Of a stretch of DNA of 17,918 nt, positions 1 through 6,655 are shown piece after piece; the stretch's first letter is position 1; each line of letters starts with the position of its first letter. Position numbers and translations under genes: made by a program. Under the pieces are notes generated by a model that saw nothing but the letters and a program-made list of their open reading frames with translations, was not told the origin of the DNA and did not search any database. The DNA is from F1-20-MAGs119 sp040401695 (GTDB taxonomy: Bacteria; Actinomycetota; Acidimicrobiia; Acidimicrobiales; Ilumatobacteraceae), in the NCBI GenBank assembly GCA_040401695.1, contig JBBANY010000047.1, forward strand, positions 1-17,918, read 5' to 3'.

Positions 1-639
1 GTTGGACGCCTGTCGCCCGGTGTCCGCCTGATCGCCCTCTTCACCCTTCCTTTTGCCGCCCTGTTCTTCGTCACGTCGCGCCCGATGATCGGCGCGCTCT
101 TGCAGCACGGCAACTTCACAGCCGAGGCCGCACACAACACTGCGCGCGCGTTGATGGGCTTCTCCGTCGGCCTTGTCGGCTTCTCGGTGTATCTGTTCGT
201 TCTCCGTGGTTTCTACGCGCACGAGGACACCCGCACGCCCTTCGTCATCAACTGTTTCGAGAATGCCCTCAACGTGGTGCTCGCAGTAATCCTCGTCGAT
301 CGATACGGGGTGCTCGGCCTCGGTCTCGCGTTCGGCGTCGCCTACGTCGTCAGCGCGATCGTCGCGCTGTTCGTGGTCGAACGCAGGCATCCCGAGTTCG
401 GATCTCTCGCATTGATGCGGTCGTTGTCGCCGATGGTGGTCGCCACCGCACCGGCGGCAGGTGCCGCTTGGGCGATCGGACGCGCACTCGGCGACACGGC
501 AGGACTGGGAGCCGTCGTGCGAACAGCGGCGTCGTACCTCGTCGGAGCAGTCGTGTACGTCGCACTGTTGCGGCTGATGAGGGTTCGCGAGACGAACGTG
601 CTGGTCGACAGGCTGCGCGGTTTCAGCGCAGGGCGCTGA
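1..639 (+). CDS. murJ: Lipid II flippase MurJ (MviN family), C-terminal part; 5' end outside window
   Basis: An open frame runs from base 1 to a TGA at 637-639 and gives the last 212 residues of a polytopic membrane protein. MurJ flips undecaprenyl-linked lipid II across the cytoplasmic membrane for peptidoglycan synthesis; members are usually about 500-550 residues, so well over half is missing upstream. The sequence shows alternating hydrophobic helices, a LLQHGNFT stretch like the LFxRGxFT of the family, and the GFYAHEDTRTPF segment typical of the loop before a late transmembrane helix. An ATG at 85 lies inside the conserved region and is not the start. The gene runs towards proB, and the two 3' ends overlap by 17 bases. 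A link to the elongasome genes elsewhere in the window is functional only. Another MOP-superfamily flippase is possible, but the motif match favours MurJ. Confidence 0.85.
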   Translation, partial: VGRLSPGVRLIALFTLPFAALFFVTSRPMIGALLQHGNFTAEAAHNTARALMGFSVGLVGFSVYLFVLRGFYAHEDTRTPFVINCFENALNVVLAVILVDRYGVLGLGLAFGVAYVVSAIVALFVVERRHPEFGSLALMRSLSPMVVATAPAAGAAWAIGRALGDTAGLGAVVRTAASYLVGAVVYVALLRLMRVRETNVLVDRLRGFSAGR

Positions 640-1720
640 GAACCACCATCTCGTCGCGGTGCACGACGAGAGTCGACACGCCCTCGCCCAGATCAGCTGC
701 GCGCTTGCCCCGAAGCGAAGCGATCTCCGCACGCGACATGGAAGTCGCGCCGCGAGCGACGAGATGACCGGAACCGTCGACGACATCGACAACGTCGCCC
801 GCCGCGAAGTCTCCGTCGACGTCGGTCACGCCCGGGGACAACAGCGACGTTCCACGTGATTCGACCGCGGCCACCGCTCCGGCGTCGATGACGATGCGAC
901 CCTCGGGCTGCGCCGCAAACGCGATCCACAAGCGACGCGCCGAGAGTTGGCGATCGCGACCGAGAAAGGTGGTACCGACCGTTGCGGCAGGGTCGACGGC
1001 CTCGACCAGCACGTTGTCGCGCGACGCACGGGCGATGACGGTGCGCACGCCCGACCACGACGCGATGCGCGCCGCCGAGAGCTTCGACGCCATGCCACCG
1101 CTGCCCCGAGCGGTGCCTGCACTGCCGGCCGCGACACTGAGCAGGTCGTCGTCGGTCGAGACCACGTCGATGAGGATCGCATCGTCGTTTGAGCGGGGAT
1201 CCTTGGTGTACAGACCTTCCTGGTCGGTCAACAACACAAGAACGTCCGCGGCGACGCTGTGCGCCACCAAGGCAGCGATGCGGTCGTTGTCTCCGAAGCG
1301 AATCTCGTCGTTGGCGATCGCATCGTTTTCGTTGATGACCGGCAGGACGCCGAGCTCGAGCAGACGCAACATCGTCTGGCGGGCGTGCAGGTACTGCTGG
1401 CGGTCGCCGAAATCGTGCGGTACGAGCAACACCTGACCGGTCACCACGCCGTGGGGTGCGAAGACCGTGTTGTAGCGCTCCATCAGACGGCTCTGGCCGA
1501 TTGCGGCGAGCGCCTGCAGCGTGCCGACGTCGGCAGGACGCTGCGACATGCCGAGGGCCGCGACGCCGGCCGACACCGCACCGCTGGTCACGAGCAAGAC
1601 CTCGTGGCCTTCGCTTCGCAACCGTGCGATCTGTGCCGCGAGCGACGTGAACATGTCGGCGTTGAGCACGCCGTTCGCGTGCGTGACCGAACTGGTACCG
1701 ACCTTGACGACGACGCGCAC
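623..1720 (-). CDS. proB: Glutamate 5-kinase ProB with C-terminal PUA domain
   Basis: ProB phosphorylates L-glutamate with ATP, the first and usually feedback-controlled step of proline synthesis, in the cytoplasm. The 365-residue product matches the usual length (E. coli about 367). The amino acid kinase domain covers roughly residues 1-255, with VKVGTSS at 5-11, TSGAVSAG at 45-52, INENDAIANDE at 129-139, FGDNDRIAALVA at 142-153 and SGGMASKLSAA at 207-217. A PUA domain follows at about 275-360. I chose GTG at 1720 because GGCGGAGG at 1734-1727 lies 6 bases upstream and VVVKVG follows at once; the longer reading frame to 1792 only adds residues overlapping obg. The start is one base after the obg stop codon, so translation is probably coupled. 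The usual partner proA is not in the window: the next gene is the convergent murJ. Confidence 0.95.
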   Translation of the reverse strand: MRVVVKVGTSSVTHANGVLNADMFTSLAAQIARLRSEGHEVLLVTSGAVSAGVAALGMSQRPADVGTLQALAAIGQSRLMERYNTVFAPHGVVTGQVLLVPHDFGDRQQYLHARQTMLRLLELGVLPVINENDAIANDEIRFGDNDRIAALVAHSVAADVLVLLTDQEGLYTKDPRSNDDAILIDVVSTDDDLLSVAAGSAGTARGSGGMASKLSAARIASWSGVRTVIARASRDNVLVEAVDPAATVGTTFLGRDRQLSARRLWIAFAAQPEGRIVIDAGAVAAVESRGTSLLSPGVTDVDGDFAAGDVVDVVDGSGHLVARGATSMSRAEIASLRGKRAADLGEGVSTLVVHRDEMVVLSALR

Positions 1721-1721
1721 G

Positions 1722-2972
1722 TCAGACCTCCGCCGTGTATTCGAAGGAGAACTCGCCGATGTGCACCACGTCGCCGTCTTGTGCCCCGGCACGCGACAGC
1801 AAACGACCCACGCCCATCTTCTTCAGACGTTCGTCGATGTAGTTCAACGCCTCGGGAGACGTGATGTCGTTCAGCGCGACCGAACGCACCGCGTTTCGGC
1901 CGAGGATGCGGAATTCGTTGTCGCCGACGCGTTCGACGTACGTGCCTTCGGGCTCGGGACGCAGGATGACCGTCGCCTCGCGGGGCGGAATCGCCTCGCG
2001 CGCCTGCGACACCATCTGGGCCAATTTGCCCACGACGGCCCGCACACCCTGGCGGGTGACGGCGGACATCGTGAGCCCCGACCAGGAGGCGAGAACCGTC
2101 GGGTCGGCGACGTCGACCTTGCTGCCGACCACGATTCGGGGACGACCAACAAGTGCCGGGTCGTACGCCTCGAGTTCGCGCAGGAGAATTCGCTCCTGTT
2201 CGTCGGGTGCCATGCCGTCCATCGGTGCGAGGTCGACGAGGATGCACAGCGCACGTGCCCGTTCGATGTGGCGCAGGAACTGATGGCCAAGTCCACGGCC
2301 TTCACTTGCCCCCTCGATGATTCCCGGAATGTCGGCGACGACGAATTCGGTCGACTCGTCGATGCGCACGACACCGAGATGCGGCTCGAGGGTCGTGAAG
2401 GGATAATTGGCGATCTTCGGCTTGGCCGCCGAGATCGAACTGATGAAGGTACTCTTGCCCGCGTTCGGAAAACCCACCAACGCGACGTCGGCCATCAACT
2501 TGAGTTCCAACTTCAGCCAGCGTTCGGCGCCGTACTCGCCTTGTTCGGCGAACTTCGGCGCGCGCCGACGATTCGAGAGAAAGCGCGCATTGCCGCGCCC
2601 GCCCCGGCCGCCTTCGACGGCCTTCCACCGGTCGCCGTGGGCAACCAGATCGGCGAGCACCTCTTCTGTGTACATGTCGCGCACGACTGTTCCCTCGGGA
2701 ACCCGGATCTCGAGATCGCGCCCCGACCTGCCGTGGAGGTCTTTGCCCATGCCGTTCACTCCGTCGTCGGCACGGCGGTGGGGATGGTCACGGAAGGCCA
2801 GCAGGGACGCCACGTTGTGGTCGGCGACAAGCCACACGTCGCCTCCGTTGCCGCCGTCACCGCCGTTGGGGCCGCCGAACGCCACCGGACCCTCGCGGCG
2901 GAAGCTCACACAGCCGGCTCCACCATCGCCGGCGCGCACGTTCAATTGGCACTCGTCGACGAAGGCACTCAT
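1722..2972 (-). CDS. obg: Obg/CgtA GTPase, 50S ribosome assembly factor
   Basis: Obg is an essential GTPase that binds the late 50S subunit and links growth to (p)ppGpp. The 416-residue protein has the three family domains: the glycine-rich Obg fold (about 1-158, with GDGGAGC and GGPNGGDGGNGG), the G domain (about 160-325) and an OCT domain (about 335-416). G-domain motifs seen are GFPNAGKST (167-175, P-loop), YPFTTLEPHLG (190-200), DIPG (214-217) and SAV (303-305). The G4 motif, normally NKxD, reads SKVD (284-287), which is unusual. ATG 2972 is preferred over an upstream in-frame start at 2999, because family members begin close to FVDECQLNVRAGDGG. No Shine-Dalgarno sequence is visible, and a TAGCCT box lies 10 bases upstream, so the mRNA may be nearly leaderless. 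proB follows directly. Confidence 0.95.
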   Translation of the reverse strand: MSAFVDECQLNVRAGDGGAGCVSFRREGPVAFGGPNGGDGGNGGDVWLVADHNVASLLAFRDHPHRRADDGVNGMGKDLHGRSGRDLEIRVPEGTVVRDMYTEEVLADLVAHGDRWKAVEGGRGGRGNARFLSNRRRAPKFAEQGEYGAERWLKLELKLMADVALVGFPNAGKSTFISSISAAKPKIANYPFTTLEPHLGVVRIDESTEFVVADIPGIIEGASEGRGLGHQFLRHIERARALCILVDLAPMDGMAPDEQERILLRELEAYDPALVGRPRIVVGSKVDVADPTVLASWSGLTMSAVTRQGVRAVVGKLAQMVSQAREAIPPREATVILRPEPEGTYVERVGDNEFRILGRNAVRSVALNDITSPEALNYIDERLKKMGVGRLLSRAGAQDGDVVHIGEFSFEYTAEV

Positions 2973-2982
2973 GGTGCGAATC

Positions 2983-2988
2983 AGGCTA
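2983..2988 (-). promoter_or_regulatory. Putative -10 box of obg-proB promoter
   Basis: On the minus strand TAGCCT ends 10 bases before the obg ATG, which would place the transcription start about 3-4 bases before the ATG. Obg needs its own promoter here because the gene upstream of it (dgt) is on the opposite strand. The same octamer TAGCCTGA occurs upstream of the RNase E/G gene. No clear -35 hexamer is seen. This call rests on position and the TAnnnT pattern only. Confidence 0.35.
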
Positions 2989-3007
2989 ATGGCGCACACC
3001 TGTCACC

Positions 3008-3013
3008 TATCGT
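3008..3013 (+). promoter_or_regulatory. Putative -10 box of leaderless dgt promoter
   Basis: TATCGT is followed by a 7-base spacer (CTCTTTT) and then GTG at 3021. That is the spacing expected when transcription starts on the first base of the start codon, the common leaderless arrangement in actinobacteria. There is no convincing -35 hexamer. The box lies 20 bases from the divergent obg -10, so RNA polymerase could probably not occupy both at once. Confidence 0.4.
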
Positions 3014-3020
3014 CTCTTTT

Positions 3021-4175
3021 GTGAGCGGTTCGTCATCCCCTTCCGATTCCGCCAGCCGCGCCGAAGTGTGGGCGTCCACAATGGCGGGACACGTGCTCTC
3101 CCATTCGCCCACCAGCGTTCGCTTCGCGCACTCCGATTCACACGCGTCCACCGGCGCACAGCGACTGGTGTCACGCGACGAACGCGAAGACCACGAGAAC
3201 AATCTCCTCGCCCCGAACGCCACCCGCTCGATCGGTGCCGGCACCCGCACGAGACCCGAAGAGCCCGACGCCTTCCGCACGTGTTTCGAACGCGACCGTG
3301 ACCGCATTCTCCACGCGGCAGCCTTTCGTCGACTCGCCGGCAAGACACAGGTGTTCGTCTTTCCTGATGATCACCAGCGCACGCGCCTCACGCACGCCCT
3401 CGAAGTTGCACAGGTCGCCACCGCCATCTCGCGGGCGCTCGGATTGAACGTTGCCCTCACCGAGGCGATCGCACTCGGCCACGACTGCGGTCACGGACCG
3501 GGCGGACACGCCAGCGAAGACGCCCTCAGCCCGTTCGTCGATGGTGGTTACGACCATGCGCTGTGGGGAGCCGACGTCACGCTCGCCCCGTTGAACCTGT
3601 GCCGCGAAACCCTCGATGGCATCCGCAACCATTCATGGTCACGACCCGCGCCGATGACGCCCGAAGGTGAAGTCGTCTCGTGGGCCGATCGCATCGCCTA
3701 CGTGTGCCACGACTTCGAAGACGCCGTCGATGCTCGAGTCGTCGCACCAAACGATCTGCCTGCCATGGTGCGCGAACGTTGCGGCACCTCGCGCGCCAAA
3801 CAGATCTCGTCGTTCATCGTCGGCATGCTCGATGCCACGCACAGCACCGGCCGCATCGCGATGACCACCGACATGGCCGAGGCGCTCGGCGCGTTCCGAC
3901 AGTTCAACTACGAAGCCGTGTACCTTCGACCCGAATCACAGGCCCAGGCCGCATCCGTCATCCGGGTGCTGCAGGCCCTGGTCGAGCACTACGCCAAGAA
4001 CCCCGCAGCCTGTCCCGCCACTCGCCAGCTCGATGCTGCAGCAAAGTCGACGGAAATGATGAAGGCGATCGTCGAGTACGTCGGCGGCATGACCGACAGA
4101 TACGCGTTCCAACAAGCGGTCAACCTGTTGAACTGGCGTGAATCCGACCTTCCGGTCGGCATCGACTTCCGCTAA
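3021..4175 (+). CDS. dgt: Deoxyguanosinetriphosphate triphosphohydrolase-like HD-domain dNTPase
   Basis: This family cleaves dNTPs (classically dGTP) to the deoxynucleoside and tripolyphosphate and so adjusts dNTP pools. The signature region FERDRDRILHAAAFRRLAGK is followed by the HD metal ligands: H125 in RLTHALEV, H154-D155 in GHDCGHG and D223 in WADRIAY (numbered from GTG 3021; 384 residues). The frame is open far upstream (to 1521), but that part is antisense to obg and proB. I chose GTG 3021 because of the leaderless promoter geometry. ATG 3081 (364 residues) and GTG 3168 (335 residues) are alternatives; 3168 fits the shorter family N-terminus best, and no start has a good ribosome binding site. 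The gene is opposite to its neighbours, ends 6 bases from the rpmA stop, and splits rpmA from obg. Substrate preference cannot be read from the sequence. Confidence 0.88.
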   Translation: MSGSSSPSDSASRAEVWASTMAGHVLSHSPTSVRFAHSDSHASTGAQRLVSRDEREDHENNLLAPNATRSIGAGTRTRPEEPDAFRTCFERDRDRILHAAAFRRLAGKTQVFVFPDDHQRTRLTHALEVAQVATAISRALGLNVALTEAIALGHDCGHGPGGHASEDALSPFVDGGYDHALWGADVTLAPLNLCRETLDGIRNHSWSRPAPMTPEGEVVSWADRIAYVCHDFEDAVDARVVAPNDLPAMVRERCGTSRAKQISSFIVGMLDATHSTGRIAMTTDMAEALGAFRQFNYEAVYLRPESQAQAASVIRVLQALVEHYAKNPAACPATRQLDAAAKSTEMMKAIVEYVGGMTDRYAFQQAVNLLNWRESDLPVGIDFR

Positions 4176-4181
4176 CGCGGG

Positions 4182-4439
4182 TCAGTTGCTGGAAGGCAGC
4201 ACGTCGACGACCTTGCGGCCGCGGCGCTCGCCGAACTTCACGCTGCCACCGACGAGCGCAAACAGGGTGTCGTCCTTGCCGATGCCCACGTTCTTGCCCG
4301 GGTGCACGCGTGTTCCACGCTGACGCACGAGAATCGCACCTGCGTTGATCTGCGTTCCATCGAAGGCCTTCACGCCGAGGCGCTGTGCATTTGAATCGCG
4401 GCCGTTACGTGTGGAGCCGCCACCTTTGGTCTTTGACAT
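4182..4439 (-). CDS. rpmA: 50S ribosomal protein L27
   Basis: L27 lies near the peptidyl transferase centre, and its flexible N-terminus reaches towards the tRNA acceptor ends. The 85-residue product has the family pattern: a basic start with KGGGSTRNGRDS (5-16), then KAFDGTQINAGAILVRQRGT and HPGKNVGIGKDDTLFAL. The N-terminus reads MSKTKGGGS rather than the common MAHKKGGGS, and there is no Firmicutes-type cleavable extension. ATG 4439 is 3 bases after the rplU stop, with AAAGG just upstream, so it is probably co-translated with rplU. No terminator fits after it, because the dgt stop codon is 6 bases away on the other strand. Confidence 0.97.
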   Translation of the reverse strand: MSKTKGGGSTRNGRDSNAQRLGVKAFDGTQINAGAILVRQRGTRVHPGKNVGIGKDDTLFALVGGSVKFGERRGRKVVDVLPSSN

Positions 4440-4442
4440 GGC

Positions 4443-4754
4443 TCAGCCTTTCGCGATGGAAGTGATTTCGACGACGGAGTACTGCTGACGGTGACCGTAG
4501 CGACGACGCTGGTTGGTGCGGCGCTTGTAGGTGAAGCCGTCGATCTTCGGCCCCTTGGCCGTGGCGATGACGCGGCCGGTGACCGACGCGTTCTTCAACT
4601 GGTCGGGCGTGGAGAGCACGGTGCCGCCGTCGACGAGCAGAACCGGAGTGAACTTCACTTCGGTGCCGTTGTCGACGCCGAGGAGTTCGACCTTGACGGT
4701 CTCGCCCTGGGCGACCTTTTCCTGCTTACCACCGGAGGCGATGACTGCGTACAT
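4443..4754 (-). CDS. rplU: 50S ribosomal protein L21
   Basis: L21 is a 23S rRNA-binding protein of the large subunit. The 103-residue product has the usual length and motifs: MYAVIASGGKQEKV at the N-terminus, GTEVKFTPVLLV in the middle and the basic KRRTNQRRRYGHRQQY signature near the C-terminus (77-92). ATG 4754 follows AGGAAA (4765-4760) with a 5-base spacer. Upstream is the RNase E/G gene, downstream rpmA; rne-rplU-rpmA is a standing actinobacterial order. A weak internal promoter may lie in the 61-base gap. Confidence 0.97.
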   Translation of the reverse strand: MYAVIASGGKQEKVAQGETVKVELLGVDNGTEVKFTPVLLVDGGTVLSTPDQLKNASVTGRVIATAKGPKIDGFTYKRRTNQRRRYGHRQQYSVVEITSIAKG

Positions 4755-4765
4755 AGCGGTTTCCT

Positions 4766-4794
4766 AGCCTACTGGAGCCGCCCTGCGTCCCCAA
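4766..4794 (-). promoter_or_regulatory. Possible internal promoter before rplU-rpmA
   Basis: Reading the minus strand, TTGGGG (4794-4789) and TAGGCT (4771-4766) are separated by 17 bases, a standard sigma-70-type spacing in the only gap between the RNase E/G gene and rplU. The transcription start would fall only about 5 bases before the rplU ATG and would cut off the AGGAAA ribosome binding site. The box may therefore be coincidental, or used for a leaderless transcript. Confidence 0.25.
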
Positions 4795-4815
4795 CCCCTC
4801 GCCCGGCCGAATGAC

Positions 4816-6564
4816 TCAGCCGATGAGCGAGTGGTCGACCTTGATGCCGCGGCCCTCGCAGTCGGGGCACTGGCCCGCAAAGCTGGTGAGGAGACCCTCG
4901 CCGATGCGCTTGCGGGTCATCTCGACGAGGCCGAGGTCGGAGACCTCGAGCACCTGGGTACGCGTCTTGTCGCGCGCCAGGGCTGCACGGAATGCGTCGA
5001 CCACCTTGCGGCGGTTTTCCTTCACTTCCATGTCGATGAAGTCGATGACGATGATGCCTCCGATGTCGCGCAGGCGCAGCTGCAGTGCGATTTCTTCCGC
5101 GGCTTCGAGGTTGTTGTGGAAGACCGTCTCCTCGAGGTTCGACTTGCCGACGTTCTTGCCGGTGTTCACGTCGATGACCGTGAGCGCTTCGGTGTGTTCG
5201 ATGATGAGCGACCCTCCCGAGGGCAGCCACACCTTGCGATCGAGCGCCTTGTGGATCTGTTCGTGCACGTGATAGTGCTCGAAGATCGGTAGTCCGGATG
5301 CCGACGGCGCGTCGCCGTCAACGTCGTCGTCGTCACCCGAAGACCCGCCGGCGGCGTACAGCTCGACACGATCGGCAAGTTCGGGGTTGAAGTCGCTGAC
5401 GTAGCCCTTCAGGTCTTCGTAGAGCTGCGGGTCGTCGATGACGACACCGCGGTACTCGGCGTTGAACTCTTCGCGGATCACGCGCACGGCGAGGCTCGGC
5501 TCGCGGTACAGCAGCTTCGGGCCGTTCGCCTTCTTTGCCGCTTCTTCGATGCGTGCCCATTCGTCGAGCAGACGCGCCATGTCGGCACGCAGTTCGTGCT
5601 CGGTCGCGTGCTCGGCGGCGGTACGCACGATGAGACCGTGTTCCGCCGGCTTCACGCGGTCGAGCACCGAACGAAGGCGACGCCGTTCGTCGTCGGGCAG
5701 ACGCTTCGAGATGCCGTAGGTCTTCGAGTTCGGAATCAACACGACGAACCGCCCCGGCAGCGACACTTCCTGGGTCAGGCGCGCGCCCTTGGCTCCGATG
5801 GGGTTCTTGGTGACCTGGCAGAGAATCAACTGCCGCGCCTTCAAGATGTCCTCGATGCGGCGGTCGGTCGACTTCTCGACGATGTCCTCGGCGTCGTACT
5901 GCACGTCACCGCGGTACAGCACCGCGTTTTTCGGCGTGGCGATGTCGACGAACGCGGCTTCCATGCCGGGCAACACGTTCTGCACGCGACCGAGATAGAT
6001 GTTGCCGTGGATCTGGGAGATGTCGTCGGCCGGACGGCTGACGTAGTGCTCGATCAATTTGCGACCCTCGAGCACCGCCACCTGGGTCAGCCCCTCGCGG
6101 ACCTGGACGCACATGAGATAGCGCCCGACGGGCCGTCCGTCACGTGTGCGACCGCGACGCCGCTCGACAATCTCGGCCTCGACTGCGGCCTGGCTCTGGC
6201 GCTGGCGACCGCCTTGACCACCCTGCTGGCCCGAACCTCCGCGACTGCGACCCCGACCTCCCCGACGGCGCTTGCCGTTGCCCGGCTTTGGACTTGCCGC
6301 CGGCGCCTGCTGGGCGGCCTGACGCGCCGGTGCCGGACGTGTGTCGCCGATCTGGGGCCGACGCGGGGGCTCGCCACTCGCCGGCGCCAACGCACCGGCC
6401 GGGCTGCCCGATGCCGGAGCATCTGCGGCGGGACGGGGGTTTTGGCCGTTCTGTGCGCTTTGGCCTGATTTGTTGCGGTTGCGCCCACCGCGCGACCCAC
6501 GGCGCCGTTTCTTGTTCGGCCCGGGGCTGGCGGACTGATTCGCGCCCTCGGAAGGTTGGTTCAT
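4816..6564 (-). CDS. rne: Ribonuclease E/G family endoribonuclease with Arg/Gly-rich N-terminal extension
   Basis: RNase E/G cuts single-stranded AU-rich RNA in mRNA decay and rRNA/tRNA maturation. The 582-residue protein starts with a disordered extension (1 to about 145) rich in R, G, Q, P and A, including GKRRRGGRGRSRGGSG. The catalytic core follows: an S1-like domain (about 185-275, GNIYLGRVQNVLPGMEAAFVD), 5' sensor/RNase H-like parts, and a DNase I-like domain with the metal-binding aspartates D465 (VIDVNTG) and D508 (IVIDFIDM). The Zn-link CPDC (566-569) precedes a short end, so there is no C-terminal degradosome scaffold. An acidic insert with DDDDVDGD lies at 408-424. ATG 6564 has AGGATCGAGA upstream. 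The short core resembles RNase G, but the large N-terminal extension resembles actinobacterial RNase E. Confidence 0.92.
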   Translation of the reverse strand: MNQPSEGANQSASPGPNKKRRRGSRGGRNRNKSGQSAQNGQNPRPAADAPASGSPAGALAPASGEPPRRPQIGDTRPAPARQAAQQAPAASPKPGNGKRRRGGRGRSRGGSGQQGGQGGRQRQSQAAVEAEIVERRRGRTRDGRPVGRYLMCVQVREGLTQVAVLEGRKLIEHYVSRPADDISQIHGNIYLGRVQNVLPGMEAAFVDIATPKNAVLYRGDVQYDAEDIVEKSTDRRIEDILKARQLILCQVTKNPIGAKGARLTQEVSLPGRFVVLIPNSKTYGISKRLPDDERRRLRSVLDRVKPAEHGLIVRTAAEHATEHELRADMARLLDEWARIEEAAKKANGPKLLYREPSLAVRVIREEFNAEYRGVVIDDPQLYEDLKGYVSDFNPELADRVELYAAGGSSGDDDDVDGDAPSASGLPIFEHYHVHEQIHKALDRKVWLPSGGSLIIEHTEALTVIDVNTGKNVGKSNLEETVFHNNLEAAEEIALQLRLRDIGGIIVIDFIDMEVKENRRKVVDAFRAALARDKTRTQVLEVSDLGLVEMTRKRIGEGLLTSFAGQCPDCEGRGIKVDHSLIG

Positions 6565-6605
6565 GATGTCTCGATCCTGTGCGGCGACGAGCCGCTTGGG
6601 AATTC

Positions 6606-6611
6606 AGGCTA
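6606..6611 (-). promoter_or_regulatory. Putative -10 box of the rne-rplU-rpmA promoter
   Basis: The 91-base gap between rodA and the RNase E/G gene contains TAGCCT on the minus strand (6611-6606), 41 bases before the ATG, which would give a leader of about 35 bases carrying the AGGATCGAG ribosome binding site. The octamer TAGCCTGA is identical to the one before obg. No strong -35 is seen. The GC-rich sequence next to the rodA stop has short inverted repeats (for example TCGGC...GCCGA at about 6612-6629) but no T-run, so I do not call a terminator. Confidence 0.35.
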
Positions 6612-6655
6612 TCGGCTGGTTCCCGCCGAAACCGTGACCCCCGCCCGGTGGGGAG

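Noticed and set aside
1521..3020. Upstream part of an 884-codon plus-strand open frame that ends with dgt
   Set aside because: It is antisense to proB and obg, whose motifs are complete; the protein here has no family resemblance, and dgt homology begins only after about 3168.
6604..6655. Possible rho-independent terminator after rodA
   Set aside because: Short GC-rich inverted repeats exist, but stems are weak and no T-run follows on the minus strand.
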